In this document: positions 45,238 through 54,046 of the stretch, piece after piece | Numbering within the stretch: the first letter of the stretch is position 1 | How the letters are laid out: each line of letters starts with the position of its first letter | Assembly: GCA_019694455.1 (NCBI GenBank) | Contig: JAIBBY010000008.1 | Coordinates: 43,474 to 107,473, forward strand | DNA from: Pirellulales bacterium | Lineage (GTDB): Bacteria > Planctomycetota > Planctomycetia > Pirellulales > JAEUIK01 | Reading direction: 5' to 3' | DNA length: 64,000 bases | Translations under genes and position numbers: made by a program | Notes under the pieces: generated by a model | Told to the model about the DNA's origin: nothing | Seen by the model: only the letters and a program-made list of their open reading frames with translations | The model's database searches: none

Positions 45238-46311
45238 ATGGTGACGCGTACTACATTGCCGAATGCTCGACGAATCGTGGTCGCAACTGGTTGCGCGCTG
45301 TTGTTGGCCATGGCAAGCACGTCGCCGTGCCGCGCCCTCGACGCGATCCGCACCACCAAAGGCAACACAATCAACGGTGTGATCGAAGGCATGTCGCCGC
45401 AGCAAGTGACGATCAAGCCCGCCTCCGGCGAGCCGCAGACGATTCCATTGCACGAGATCGATTCGATCAAATTCAACGCCGAACCGCCGCAGTTGAACGT
45501 GGCCCGCGCAGCGGCCCGCGGCGGCCGCTTCGACGAAGCCCTGCGCTCGCTCGACAAGGTGCTGGCCGACACCAACCTGGCGGCAAATCCGCATGTCGAG
45601 CAAGACGCGCGCTTCTGGCAAGCCTATGCTGCTTCGCGCCGCGCGCTGGCTGGGCAAGGAGATCTGTTGGCGGCCGGAAAACAAATGCGCGACTTCGCCC
45701 AGAAATACAAAGACAACTACCACCTTCTCGAAGCGCACGAAGTGCTGGGTGATTTGCTCACCGCCATCGATCGGCCCGATTTGGCCGCGCAGCACTATTC
45801 CATGGTCGAAAAGCTGGCGACGTCCAACGAGGCGCGCATGCGCGCCCGCATCGGCAGCGCGGGGTCGCTCTTGGCTCAAGGCAAGTGGTCCGAGGCGCTG
45901 GCGGCATACGACGCTGTCATCGCGCTGGCCGTCGACGCAACTCCAAGCGTCGCGCGGCAAAAGCGGATCGCTGAACTTGGCAAAGCGGTGTGCTTGGCTG
46001 GTCTCGATCGCGCGGACGAAGGAAGGCAACTCGCCGAACAGATCATTGACCAAACCAACCCCGACCAGACGGATGTCTTGGCCCGCGCGTACAACGCCTT
46101 GGGCGCATGTCTGCGCAAGGCGGACAAACCCAAAGACGCGCTGCTCGCATTTTTGCATGTCGACGTGCTCTTTGCCGCCGAAAGCGTGCCGCATGCCGAG
46201 GCCCTCAAGAACCTCTCTGAACTCTGGTCGGAAGCCGGTGATCCGGCGCGCGCCGCCGAGGCGCAAGAAACGCTCAAAAGCCGCTACGCCAACTCGCGCT
46301 GGGCTCGTTGA
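45238..46311 (+). CDS. secreted protein with SH3/Sm-like start and TPR repeats
   Basis: This 357-residue exported protein has a signal peptide (VATGCALLLAMASTSPCRA), a small beta domain (IRTTKGNTINGVIEGMSPQQ to HEIDSIKF) and TPR-like helix pairs (ARAAARGGRFDEALRSLDKV, LLAQGKWSEALAAYDAV, AYNALGACLRKADKPKDALLA). AGAGGAA lies upstream of ATG 45238, favoured over an in-frame ATG at 45217 that overlaps the previous stop. It forms a pair with the large TPR gene. Its 3' end overlaps the convergent ABC permease gene by 28 bases. Confidence 0.8.
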   Translation: MVTRTTLPNARRIVVATGCALLLAMASTSPCRALDAIRTTKGNTINGVIEGMSPQQVTIKPASGEPQTIPLHEIDSIKFNAEPPQLNVARAAARGGRFDEALRSLDKVLADTNLAANPHVEQDARFWQAYAASRRALAGQGDLLAAGKQMRDFAQKYKDNYHLLEAHEVLGDLLTAIDRPDLAAQHYSMVEKLATSNEARMRARIGSAGSLLAQGKWSEALAAYDAVIALAVDATPSVARQKRIAELGKAVCLAGLDRADEGRQLAEQIIDQTNPDQTDVLARAYNALGACLRKADKPKDALLAFLHVDVLFAAESVPHAEALKNLSELWSEAGDPARAAEAQETLKSRYANSRWAR

Positions 46312-47963
46312 CTTCGCTCAGCGGTTCGCTGTCCCATCGGCGCGCTCAACAAGCGCGCCACGACCCAGCCCGCCAGGCCCACCAGGCCCACTAGCGCCAG
46401 GCTGATTCCCGCTACCTGGTCCTCGGCGCCGTAGTGCAATCGCTCGAACATCCGCAGTGCGATGGTTTCCACGCCGGGCGGCAAGACCAGAATCGTCGCG
46501 GCGAGGTCGCCCAGCGCCAGCACCATCGCCGCGATCCAGGCCGCGAGCAGCGCCCGCCACGCCCGCGGCGCGATCAAGCGAGTCAGCACCGTCCAGCGGC
46601 CCAAGCCATCTAACGCGGCTTGTTCCCAAAGCGGTCGTGGCACGCGCGCCAGTGCGTGCCACAGGATCAGCGTCACGATGGGCGTCTCCCGCACCACAAG
46701 CGCCAGCGTGGGCGGAGCAATGCTTTGATCGTACAGCCAATGCACTGCCGCCCAGCTCGGCCAGTTGAATAGCCAGATGATCGCCAGTCCCGCGGCCGGC
46801 GCCGGCGTCGCCAGGCAAATGGCCACCACGGCCAGCACGGCCCACCGCGCGCGCGGACGCCGAGCGGCCCACCAAGCCAGTGCGGCGCCCAGCGCCATCG
46901 AGATCACGCTGGATGCGATCGCCAACACCATCGACCCACCAAACTCGCGCCGAAATTGCCAGGGACTGGAGACGATTAATTGGGCACATTTCCAGGCCGA
47001 CCAGCCCCGTATCCGCTCGCCAGTACTTCCCGCTTCGATGGTCAATCCGGCCTTGATCAACAAGCTCCCAAGCGGCACGCCAATCAGCAGCAGCAAGATC
47101 GCCAGCATCACCGCGGTCAACCCGCCGCGTGCTCCCCCCACGGGCCACAAAAGCGGCGTGTTTCCGGTCGCCAGCAGCGCAGGCAGCAAGCGTCGCACTG
47201 CCCACAATGTCGCCACCACCAGCGCCGTTGTGACGAGCAGCACCGGCAGGCCGGTCAGCGCAATCTCTCCCCATCCTTCGCCCAGCGACAGTTGTGTATA
47301 CAGCTCTTCGCTAAAAACCCGCACTTGAAACAAATTGGTCACGGTCATCTCGCCGGCCGTGGCGATCATCACCCACAACAGTGCGATCAATATGGCTGGC
47401 CATGCGCGCCGCAGCGTGACCTGCATCACCACCCGTGTTGCCGGCATATCGAGTAGAGCGTCTTCTTCCAATTCGCGCTCGACCGACAGAAACCCGGCGC
47501 CCGCGATCAATGTCACCCAGCCCACACCTGCCACCGCGTGAATCCAAATTGCGCCAAACCAACCGGCAATAAGTGGCTGGCTCCCCACCAGCGGTAACAG
47601 TGCGCCCTGCACTCCCCATCCCGCTTGCCAGGCGGCGGCATGTAAATACAGCGGCATAAACAATAGCAACGCCGCCAGCGCCAGGCCCACACGCCGCAGC
47701 GGCAGGTCAATCCGGGTCAAGAACAACGCGAGCGGCACGCCCATCGCGCCGGCGATTACCGCGCTGCTCGCCGAAAGCGCCAGCGTGTTGATCGCCAATC
47801 CGCGCAGCCGCGGATCGGTAATCCAGAGCGGCCAGACGGCCATGGGCGCAAACGTCAACGTCAACCAAATCAATCGCCGTGATAGATAAATTGTGGTTCG
47901 CCCAATTACGTTCTTTTGTTCGATCGCGCATCGCCGACTTGCGCCGTTCCCCCATTCTGCCAT
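46284..47963 (-). CDS. Fbp-type ABC transporter permease (two fused permease halves)
   Basis: This 559-residue integral membrane protein has two halves, each with a binding-protein-dependent permease EAA motif: EEDALLDMPATRVVMQVTLRRAWP and WEQAALDGLGRWTVLTRLIAPRA (parts of longer motifs). About 12 hydrophobic helices are visible. This arrangement is the FbpB/CysU type of iron(III) or thiamine permease with both halves fused. No ATPase and no binding protein adjoin, so substrate is not assigned. The end overlaps the convergent TPR gene by 28 bases. Confidence 0.82.
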   Translation of the reverse strand: MAEWGNGASRRCAIEQKNVIGRTTIYLSRRLIWLTLTFAPMAVWPLWITDPRLRGLAINTLALSASSAVIAGAMGVPLALFLTRIDLPLRRVGLALAALLLFMPLYLHAAAWQAGWGVQGALLPLVGSQPLIAGWFGAIWIHAVAGVGWVTLIAGAGFLSVERELEEDALLDMPATRVVMQVTLRRAWPAILIALLWVMIATAGEMTVTNLFQVRVFSEELYTQLSLGEGWGEIALTGLPVLLVTTALVVATLWAVRRLLPALLATGNTPLLWPVGGARGGLTAVMLAILLLLIGVPLGSLLIKAGLTIEAGSTGERIRGWSAWKCAQLIVSSPWQFRREFGGSMVLAIASSVISMALGAALAWWAARRPRARWAVLAVVAICLATPAPAAGLAIIWLFNWPSWAAVHWLYDQSIAPPTLALVVRETPIVTLILWHALARVPRPLWEQAALDGLGRWTVLTRLIAPRAWRALLAAWIAAMVLALGDLAATILVLPPGVETIALRMFERLHYGAEDQVAGISLALVGLVGLAGWVVARLLSAPMGQRTAERSQRAQRELA

Positions 47964-48064
47964 ATAGTCGGCCTCGCGCGCCGCCGATTCTCACTTGGCC
48001 GCCACCGCCACGATTGTTATAGTCCGCCCGCTTTTTTCTCGCAGGCGCCAGGGAGATTCCGCGC

Positions 48065-48757
48065 GTGGTACGCGGTATCGCATTTCGATTCACTTCCATC
48101 TCGCTGTGCGGTGGCGCGCTTTGGCTGGTTGGCTGCGCCGGCGCCGGAGAGAAATCGAATTGGAGTCTGCCTTTTGCCAAGACCTCCGATCAGGCGCAAA
48201 CCCCCACCCCCGCCGAACGGATTGAGGAGCTGCGCAATCTGGCGAAACAAGCCGCCGAGATGCCGGCCGCCGATCAACAGCAAAAGTCGGAAGAGCTGGT
48301 CCGTGTTCTCAACCACGAACCCGATCTACTCGTGCGGATTGAACTGCTTCGCACGCTAGGCAACTTCCCCACGCTCCCGGCCGGCGCTGCGCTCTATGCG
48401 GCGATGCAAGATTCCGACCGCGACATTCGCATGGCCTGCTGCGAGGCCTGGGGGCGCCGTGGCGGTCCCGACGCAGCCAAGGTGCTGGGAGATGTCATCC
48501 GCGGCGAGCAGGATTCCGATGTGCGCCTCGCGGCCTTGCGCGCCCTGGCGCAAGTTAAAGACCCCGCGACAGTCGCCGCTATTGCGCCAGCCTTGGAAGA
48601 TCCCAGCCCCGCCATGCAATGGCGCGCCGTGCGCTCCTTGGAGAGCGTCACCGGCAAGAGCTTTGGCGACGATGTCAACGCCTGGCGCAGCTTTGTGCAG
48701 GGAGGCGCGCCCCGAGAGGAATCAATCGCCGGTCGAATCCGCCGCTTCCTTTATTGA
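48065..48757 (+). CDS. HEAT-repeat lipoprotein
   Basis: This 230-residue protein has a signal with lipobox (GGALWLVGCAG, Cys24 predicted lipidated), an N-terminal charged linker and HEAT/PBS-lyase repeats: RIELLRTLGNFPTLP, DIRMACCEAWGRRGGPDAAKVLG, DVRLAALRALAQVKDPATVAAI and AMQWRAVRSLESVTG. It probably attaches to a membrane and scaffolds partners. GTG at 48065 with GGGAG 10 bases upstream. Upstream lies the divergent ABC permease; downstream a hairpin-rich gap. Confidence 0.8.
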   Translation: MVRGIAFRFTSISLCGGALWLVGCAGAGEKSNWSLPFAKTSDQAQTPTPAERIEELRNLAKQAAEMPAADQQQKSEELVRVLNHEPDLLVRIELLRTLGNFPTLPAGAALYAAMQDSDRDIRMACCEAWGRRGGPDAAKVLGDVIRGEQDSDVRLAALRALAQVKDPATVAAIAPALEDPSPAMQWRAVRSLESVTGKSFGDDVNAWRSFVQGGAPREESIAGRIRRFLY

Positions 48758-48841
48758 TCTGGCATGGTGCGGATTTCGTCGCTTGCGGGGAGCTTGAGGC
48801 CGTTTCCCAGAAAAAGTGCTGTCAAACCATGACGGCATGCC

Positions 48842-48949
48842 CGACTGCAAGGAGCAGTCGCCGCTCAATGGAAAAGCGACGCTGGACTGACCGATACCAT
48901 TGCTACTTCGGATCAATTGGTCGGTCGGGCGCCGCGACTGCGGCAGTCG
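48842..48949 (+). repeat. two inverted repeats with identical arms (CGACTGC/GCAGTCG)
   Basis: CGACTGC (48842-48848) pairs with GCAGTCG (48854-48860) around a five-base loop. The same arms recur at 48935-48941 and 48943-48949. Between them GACCGA (48889-48894) pairs with TCGGTC (48921-48926). No T tract follows, so they are more likely protein or RNA regulatory sites, or mRNA 3' hairpins. Confidence 0.6.
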
Positions 48950-49030
48950 TAAAGTACGGCCAAACTTCGCAGCTTTGACAGTTTCTCCATGTCGCGCGTT
49001 CGTCCGCGCGGCCAACCGACAAAATCCATC

Positions 49031-50857
49031 ATGCGCAAGCAGCATCGCGTGTTCCGATTGACTCTAATTTGGCTGGCGGCGTCGCTTTGCCCGCTGGCGG
49101 TCGTGGCCGAAGTGAGCGATGCGGACCGCATCACGGCCCAGTCCGACGCGGTGGGCGGCCTGATCGCGCCACACATCGTGCGTGTGGCCGCGCTGCCGCC
49201 GGCAAAAGAAAACTCGGTTGGCGAACAGCTTTTGGAAGCTGCGCCCGACATCGGCGATTCGCTCGCCCCGTTGGCGTTGGAAGCGGTGGCCGAATCCGAG
49301 TTCACTCCACTTTCTGCGCCCGCCGCTGTCGATCCAGAAGATAATCTCCCCTTAGCGCCCCTCAGTTCACAACAAGAAGCGCTCCGCGAACGCGTGCGAA
49401 ATGTGCTTGGCCGCTACTATTTTCGGCGGCTGAACACGCGTGATCACACTCCCTGGGAGATGATGCACGCCATCATCGCCTATGGCGACGCCACCGAGGT
49501 GCTTCACGGCGGTTCCCGGACTCGCACTACGCCTGCCATCCCTTATGTTTGCCACAATGGCGCCTGCAAAGGCCTGACCCTCTTGTTCAACGACCGCGGC
49601 CGCGTCAACGCTCGCAAGGGTCCCTACGTGCAGGGTCATTACGCGCAATTGCTGGCGATTCTTGCGCAGTGCGAAGTGCCGCTCGCACAACCGCTCACCG
49701 TTGGCGATCGCCAATACACGCTCGGCGACCTGATGGAGACTGAGAAGTGGACCTGCGACAACGGTATGGAGTTGACCTTCAAGCTCATCAGCTTCGCGCA
49801 TTATTGCGACACTGACATCACCTGGAAGAACTTTCGAGGCGACACGTGGTCGCTGCCGCGCATCATCCACGACGAGATTGCATCGCCAATCTTGAGCAAC
49901 GCGGCTTGCGGCGGCACGCACCGGCTCACCGCACTGGCGTACGCGGTCCGCAATCGTCGCCGCGAAGGCAAGTCGATCGACGGCGAGTGGGCCCGCGCCG
50001 AGAAATACCTCAACGACTACCATCATTACACGCTCGCGCTGCAGAATAGCGATGGCAGCTTTAGCACCGAGTGGTTCCGTCGCCGCGAGGCCAAGAACGA
50101 CCTTGATCGCCGCCTGCAAACCACCGGCCATATTCTGGAATGGCTTGTCTACTCGCTCCCTTCCGATCAACTCGACCATCCGCAAGTCGTTCGCGCGGTT
50201 CACTACCTCAGCTCCATCCTGGCCGCTGGCGAGCAGCGCCAATGGGAAATTGGCCCCTTGGGCCACGCCATCCATGCGCTGGTGATCTACGATCGCCGCC
50301 GCTATAAGCCGCTCGATCCACCTTCTCAGATCGCCGGCGCCGATGACTCCATCGCGCCGAGCGAACCCGCCCCCCTCGCGGCCGAGAAACCCAGATCGGT
50401 TCCGCAAGTGGCCGCCAAACGCCGCCAGGTCGAAGCGAACAAGGCCGAAACCCGACCCAACCGCCGTGCGATAGACCCCAAACGCAATCGCCTTCGCGCC
50501 GCCGAGCAACCCCCCAAGCAGCCATCCGCTGCCGAGGCGCGAGCACGGCAATGGCAACAGCGCCGCTCGCTCGGCGCCATGTTGGAACAACGTCGTCGGC
50601 AGGATTCGGCCAAGCGCCGCGCCTCGGCGCCCGCCGATCCGCTTGTTAACCCAGCAGAATCGACCGCGCCTGAGCTAGATTTCAGCGCGACGCCAGAGAA
50701 TCATATCACTCCCCATTCGGCGCCCGTAGTTGAGCCGGCGCCAGAGTTCGATTCGGTCCCCGCTCGGCGTCAAGCGCCAGTAGTCGAGCCAATCGAAGAC
50801 TCGCCACCGGCAGCCGATGAGGGCCCACACTTCGTCGCGCCACAAATCGACGAGTAG
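49031..50857 (+). CDS. secreted protein, prenyltransferase-like repeats plus disordered tail
   Basis: This 608-residue exported protein has a signal peptide (LTLIWLAASLCPLAVVA) and a central helical domain with CHNGACKGLTLLFNDRGRV, YAQLLAILAQCEVPLA, TCDNGMELTFKLISFAHYCDT, LSNAACGGTHRLTALAYAV and LQNSDGSFSTEWF; the repeated LQNxDGSF-type segment and Cys/His content resemble alpha/alpha-barrel terpene cyclase-like folds. From about residue 415 the chain is Pro/Ala/Arg-rich and predicted disordered. No catalytic DxDD motif is seen, so function is unknown. ATG 49031 is chosen for the signal peptide. Confidence 0.65.
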   Translation: MRKQHRVFRLTLIWLAASLCPLAVVAEVSDADRITAQSDAVGGLIAPHIVRVAALPPAKENSVGEQLLEAAPDIGDSLAPLALEAVAESEFTPLSAPAAVDPEDNLPLAPLSSQQEALRERVRNVLGRYYFRRLNTRDHTPWEMMHAIIAYGDATEVLHGGSRTRTTPAIPYVCHNGACKGLTLLFNDRGRVNARKGPYVQGHYAQLLAILAQCEVPLAQPLTVGDRQYTLGDLMETEKWTCDNGMELTFKLISFAHYCDTDITWKNFRGDTWSLPRIIHDEIASPILSNAACGGTHRLTALAYAVRNRRREGKSIDGEWARAEKYLNDYHHYTLALQNSDGSFSTEWFRRREAKNDLDRRLQTTGHILEWLVYSLPSDQLDHPQVVRAVHYLSSILAAGEQRQWEIGPLGHAIHALVIYDRRRYKPLDPPSQIAGADDSIAPSEPAPLAAEKPRSVPQVAAKRRQVEANKAETRPNRRAIDPKRNRLRAAEQPPKQPSAAEARARQWQQRRSLGAMLEQRRRQDSAKRRASAPADPLVNPAESTAPELDFSATPENHITPHSAPVVEPAPEFDSVPARRQAPVVEPIEDSPPAADEGPHFVAPQIDE

Positions 50858-50877
50858 GCGGAGTCCTCGCGTGCGCG

Positions 50878-52269
50878 TCAGCCGCGCGAGCCCGATCGCA
50901 GTTCGTCCCCGATAGCGGCATCGAGCACGCCGATCATCTGCGCAAGCTGCTCTTCGGTGACCACCAGCGGCGGACCAAACGCGATCCAATGCGGATCGAA
51001 GCGGCACAATAGTCCATGTTCCAGTGCCCGCCGTCCCACGCGCACCCCGAATGCGCGCTCCGCTGCGAACGCACGCCGCGTCGCGCGGTCCTCGACAAAC
51101 TCCAAACATTGCAACAGTCCGCGGCCCCGAATGTCTCCCACTACCCCATGCCGCGCGGCGATGCGTTCAAAGCCCTCGCGCAACTGAGCGCCGCGCTCGC
51201 GCGCGTTGGCGCACAGATCGCGTTCGACGATCTCGCGTAACACAGCGATCCCGGCGGCGCATGCCACTGGGTGTCCTTCGAAGGTGTGCCCTTCGACAAA
51301 GCCCGGATTCGTCGTCGCCGGGCCCCAGAACGCGTCGGCGATCGGCCGCCGCACGATCATCGCCGACAAGGGGATAAAGCCGCCGCTCAGTCCTTTGCCC
51401 GTGCAGATGACGTCCGGCACGACATCGAACGTCTCGGCGGCGAACATCTGACCGGTGCGGCCGATGCCGGTGATGATCTCGTCGAAGATCAAGAGAACTC
51501 CATGCCGATCACAAATGTCGCGCAACATCGGCAAATATTCTTCGGGCGGATCGATGACGCCGCCCGTGTGGCCAATCGGCTCCACCATCACCGCCGCCAC
51601 GGTGGCCGCGTCTTCCTGTTCGATGACCTGTTCGATCAATTTGGCGCAGGTGATGCCGCAGCCGGGATGCTGCTTGTCAAATGGGCAGCGATAACAAGTT
51701 GGCGGAAAGACGTGAATGAATCCCGGCGCCAACGGCTCGTTGACGGTCTTGCGCGACTTGAGCCCCGAAGCCGACAACGAGCCCATTGTCGAACCGTGCC
51801 ACGATTGGTATCGGCTGATGATTTTATACCGTCCAGGTGAACCAGTCAGCCGATGGTATTGGCGCGCCAACTTGATGGCGGCCTCCGTCACTTCCGATCC
51901 GCTGCACTCAAACTTCACAGTCGACAAGTCTCCCGGCGCCAGCTCGGCCAGCAGATTGGCCAGTTGCACCGCCACCGGATTGGTGCCGTGCATCGGCGGA
52001 CTGAAGTGCAGTGTTTGCAACTGCGCGCCGATCGCCTCAATCACGCGCGGGTTGCCATGCCCCACCGAGACGACGTAGATGCCTGACAATGCGTCGAGGT
52101 ACTGCTTGCCGCTCAGATCCCAATAGTAGACATCCTCGGCTCGTCCCATGATCAGCGGCGACTTGACCCATTCGGCCATCTGGTCGCGTACGAAGATCTG
52201 TCGCAAAAACTCGACCTCGGTCGTTTGCGCGTACGAGATCAATTGCGGCGGGCTGATGGTCGACGCCAT
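50878..52269 (-). CDS. class III aminotransferase, PLP-dependent
   Basis: This 463-residue enzyme belongs to the omega-aminotransferase group, fold type I PLP. It has the entry YYWDLSGKQYLDALSGIYV, the SGSEVTEAAIKLARQ cofactor loop, RYQSWHGSTMGSLSASG, EPIGHTGGVIDPP, the PLP-binding Asp in LIFDEIITGIGRTG, the Schiff-base Lys in ICTGKGLSGGFIPLSA, and GHTFEGHPVACAAG. The substrate (an amino acid or a diamine) is not determined. Two Cys (TCYRCPFDKQHPGCGITC) mid-chain are unusual and could bind metal. Start at 52269 chosen by family alignment. Confidence 0.9.
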   Translation of the reverse strand: MASTISPPQLISYAQTTEVEFLRQIFVRDQMAEWVKSPLIMGRAEDVYYWDLSGKQYLDALSGIYVVSVGHGNPRVIEAIGAQLQTLHFSPPMHGTNPVAVQLANLLAELAPGDLSTVKFECSGSEVTEAAIKLARQYHRLTGSPGRYKIISRYQSWHGSTMGSLSASGLKSRKTVNEPLAPGFIHVFPPTCYRCPFDKQHPGCGITCAKLIEQVIEQEDAATVAAVMVEPIGHTGGVIDPPEEYLPMLRDICDRHGVLLIFDEIITGIGRTGQMFAAETFDVVPDVICTGKGLSGGFIPLSAMIVRRPIADAFWGPATTNPGFVEGHTFEGHPVACAAGIAVLREIVERDLCANARERGAQLREGFERIAARHGVVGDIRGRGLLQCLEFVEDRATRRAFAAERAFGVRVGRRALEHGLLCRFDPHWIAFGPPLVVTEEQLAQMIGVLDAAIGDELRSGSRG

Positions 52270-52403
52270 GACGTTGCATCTCGGGGGCGTTGAAGGATAG
52301 CGACAACGTCGGTTATAGCACGAAGACTTGTGCGCCGACCTAAGAAATGCGTCGGCTTGAAGCTCGGCGACTCGCCAGCCGCGGCTTGTCTCGCCCCGTG
52401 TCG

Positions 52404-53567
52404 CTATCCTGCCCGGCGCCGTGAGCCGCTGGCGACCAACTCGCACACGGCCCCGGCCACTTCGCTAGCGGCGTGCGGACGCGACAGCTTCCGCATGGCG
52501 GCGGTCATCGCTTCGAGCGTCTTGCGGTTGGCCAGGACCCCCCCCAACACCTCAACTAGGCGATTGTCCAGCCGCCCCTTGAGATGCCGTGTGTCAATCA
52601 CCCGCGCCGCGCCGGCTGCCTCCAGCGCCTCGGCATTGCGCGTCTGATGGTCGCGGCTCGCATACGGGTAGGGCACGAGCACCGCCGGCACGCCCGAGGC
52701 GGTCAGTTCACCGAGCGTTGTGCCGCCAGCGCGGCACACCACCAGAGACGCGCCCGCGAGCACATTTGGCAAATCGTCGATGAACGGGCGCACATCGGCC
52801 TTCAGCGCTAGCTTGCGATACAACTCGCGCGTGGTCTCGCAATCGCGCTGTCCCGTCTGATGCACGATCTCCAGCTTGCGCGCCGCGGGGCCCAGCTTGT
52901 AAAGTGCCTTCGGAACCTGATCGTTCAGGCTTTGTGCCCCCTGACTCCCGCCGAGAACAACTAGCCGCCGTTTGCCCGATGCCGTGGCGATCTCCGATAA
53001 ATGAAACTCGCGGCGCACTGGGCTGCCGACAACCTGCACAGGGCATTCGACCTTCCATGGTCGCTGCGGTTCAAAGGCCGTGCAGATCAACGCGGCCGAC
53101 GGCGCCAGCCATCGATTGGCTCTTCCCGGCACCGCGTTCTGTTCCAATAGGACAAGCGGACGCCCCTGCAGCGCGGCAGCTCGCGCCACCGGTAGGCTCG
53201 GATAGCCACCCAGGCCGATGACCGCGCTCACCGAATCGCGCTTGAGCAACCGCGCGGCTTCACGCACGCACGAGACGTGGCGAGCCACAAACCGCACCGC
53301 ATCCCAGGCCTTTTGAGGAAATGGTCGCGCGGCGATGTTCACAAACCCGTAACCCGCTTTGCTGATTTCAGCCCGTTCGTACGCGCTGCCGCGCCCCACA
53401 AAGGTGATCCGCGCCTCGGGAAGGCGCTTGCGAATTTCAGCGGCCACGGCGATTCCGGGGTACAGGTGACCACCAGTGCCGCCTCCCGTCAGCACAAAGT
53501 GGATTGCGTCGGGGCGGAGCGAGTTCTCTCGCGCTGGAGTTCGATTTTTAGCCTTTGTGGTAACCAT
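52404..53567 (-). CDS. murG: UDP-GlcNAc:undecaprenyl-pyrophosphoryl-MurNAc-pentapeptide transferase MurG
   Basis: This 387-residue GT-B enzyme makes lipid II at the cytoplasmic membrane face. It has the glycine loop VLTGGGTGGHLYPG, FVGRGSAYERAEISKAGY, VIGLGGYPSLPVARAAALQ, LLEQNAVPGRANRWLAPSA, VLGGSQGAQSLNDQVP and the donor motif VVCRAGGTTLGELTASG followed by PYPYASRDHQTRNAE, all family signatures. ATG 53567 has GGAG upstream at slightly long spacing. It is separated from the MurE-like gene by a terminator, so it has its own promoter. Planctomycetes make peptidoglycan, and this fits. Confidence 0.93.
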   Translation of the reverse strand: MVTTKAKNRTPARENSLRPDAIHFVLTGGGTGGHLYPGIAVAAEIRKRLPEARITFVGRGSAYERAEISKAGYGFVNIAARPFPQKAWDAVRFVARHVSCVREAARLLKRDSVSAVIGLGGYPSLPVARAAALQGRPLVLLEQNAVPGRANRWLAPSAALICTAFEPQRPWKVECPVQVVGSPVRREFHLSEIATASGKRRLVVLGGSQGAQSLNDQVPKALYKLGPAARKLEIVHQTGQRDCETTRELYRKLALKADVRPFIDDLPNVLAGASLVVCRAGGTTLGELTASGVPAVLVPYPYASRDHQTRNAEALEAAGAARVIDTRHLKGRLDNRLVEVLGGVLANRKTLEAMTAAMRKLSRPHAASEVAGAVCELVASGSRRRAG

Positions 53568-53884
53568 GATGGACAAGACTCCTGTGGCCAAGGCGGGTTC
53601 GCGCCTGACCGCATCGTATGACAATTTCGCGATTCGTATTCTGTATTCGTTGAAAGGTTTTGCGTCTTGCGACGATTCGGCGGGGCCTGGTACTTAGCGG
53701 GCAAGCTACGGTCGCCGCTGCTCGCGCTGGCGTCGAGAACTGGGTGGTTGGTTAACGGCAGGTGCGGAACGAGTGGGAGGGTAGCCATGGCTCTAAAAAA
53801 CGGCGGTCGCCGAACGCCTCGTCCGACGACCGCCGTCGTGTTCCCTGAGCGCCGCAGGCGGTTGTACACCGCCTGGGCGCCCAG
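53568..53884. other. murG upstream region with structured elements
   Basis: Apart from the terminator and hairpin listed separately, this stretch holds CTGGGCGCCCAG at 53873-53884, a perfect 12-base palindrome overlapping the 3' arm of the 53855-53875 hairpin. A murG promoter reading leftwards must lie between 53568 and about 53790; AT-rich sequence around 53630-53660 is the likeliest place, but no strong match was found. Confidence 0.35.
53795..53836 (-). terminator. Rho-independent terminator behind the MurE-like transcript
   Basis: On the minus strand CGACCGCCGT/ACGGCGGTCG style arms (53827-53836 with 53800-53809) form a perfect 10-bp GC-rich stem around a 17-base loop, followed at once by six T (53795-53800). 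This is a textbook intrinsic terminator for transcripts arriving from the right, i.e. from the MurE-like gene and small ORF. Confidence 0.8.
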
Positions 53885-54013
53885 TCAAAACTCCATCACG
53901 AAGCACTCACCGGGACGGTTGACCCAGAAACCGCAATCCAGCGAGCTTAATGCTCCAACCCAGGAGGGTGGGTAGTGCCGAGTTCCCGCAAACGCGACAC
54001 TGGTGATGGAGTT
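53855..54013 (-). ncRNA. candidate structured RNA with nested stems
   Basis: Several stems lie between the MurE-like gene and its terminator: an 11-bp perfect outer stem (53889-53899 with 54003-54013), an inner 8-bp stem with one bulge (53903-53911 with 53971-53978), small stems at 53916-53933 and 53958-53969, and CAGGCGGT/ACCGCCTG at 53855-53875. The nested layout is unlikely by chance, but a 52-codon ORF covers the same bases, so it could be coding sequence instead. Confidence 0.35.
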
Positions 54014-54043
54014 CAACAATAGCTGCTCTGTGTTCCCTTTCAT
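53885..54043 (-). CDS. 52-residue small ORF behind the MurE-like gene
   Basis: The ATG at 54043 follows the MurE-like stop by three bases, and GAAGGCGG inside the end of that gene lies 8 bases upstream, an ideal ribosome site. The product starts MKGNTEQLLLNSITSV and contains GTRHYPPSW and two Cys (LDCGFW, PGECFVMEF). No family is recognised. The intrinsic terminator follows 49 bases after the stop. The same bases carry the nested inverted repeats described as a candidate RNA, so the coding status is uncertain. Confidence 0.4.
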   Translation of the reverse strand: MKGNTEQLLLNSITSVAFAGTRHYPPSWVGALSSLDCGFWVNRPGECFVMEF

Positions 54044-54046
54044 GTC

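Noticed and set aside
49367..50590. 407-codon minus-strand frame opposite the 608-residue secreted protein
   Set aside because: The plus strand has a signal peptide and regular codon use; the antisense frame has no recognisable domain.
53855..54013. Integron attC site or transposon end
   Set aside because: The nested inverted repeats lack the GTTRRRY/RYYYAAC core sites, and no integrase or transposase is in the window.
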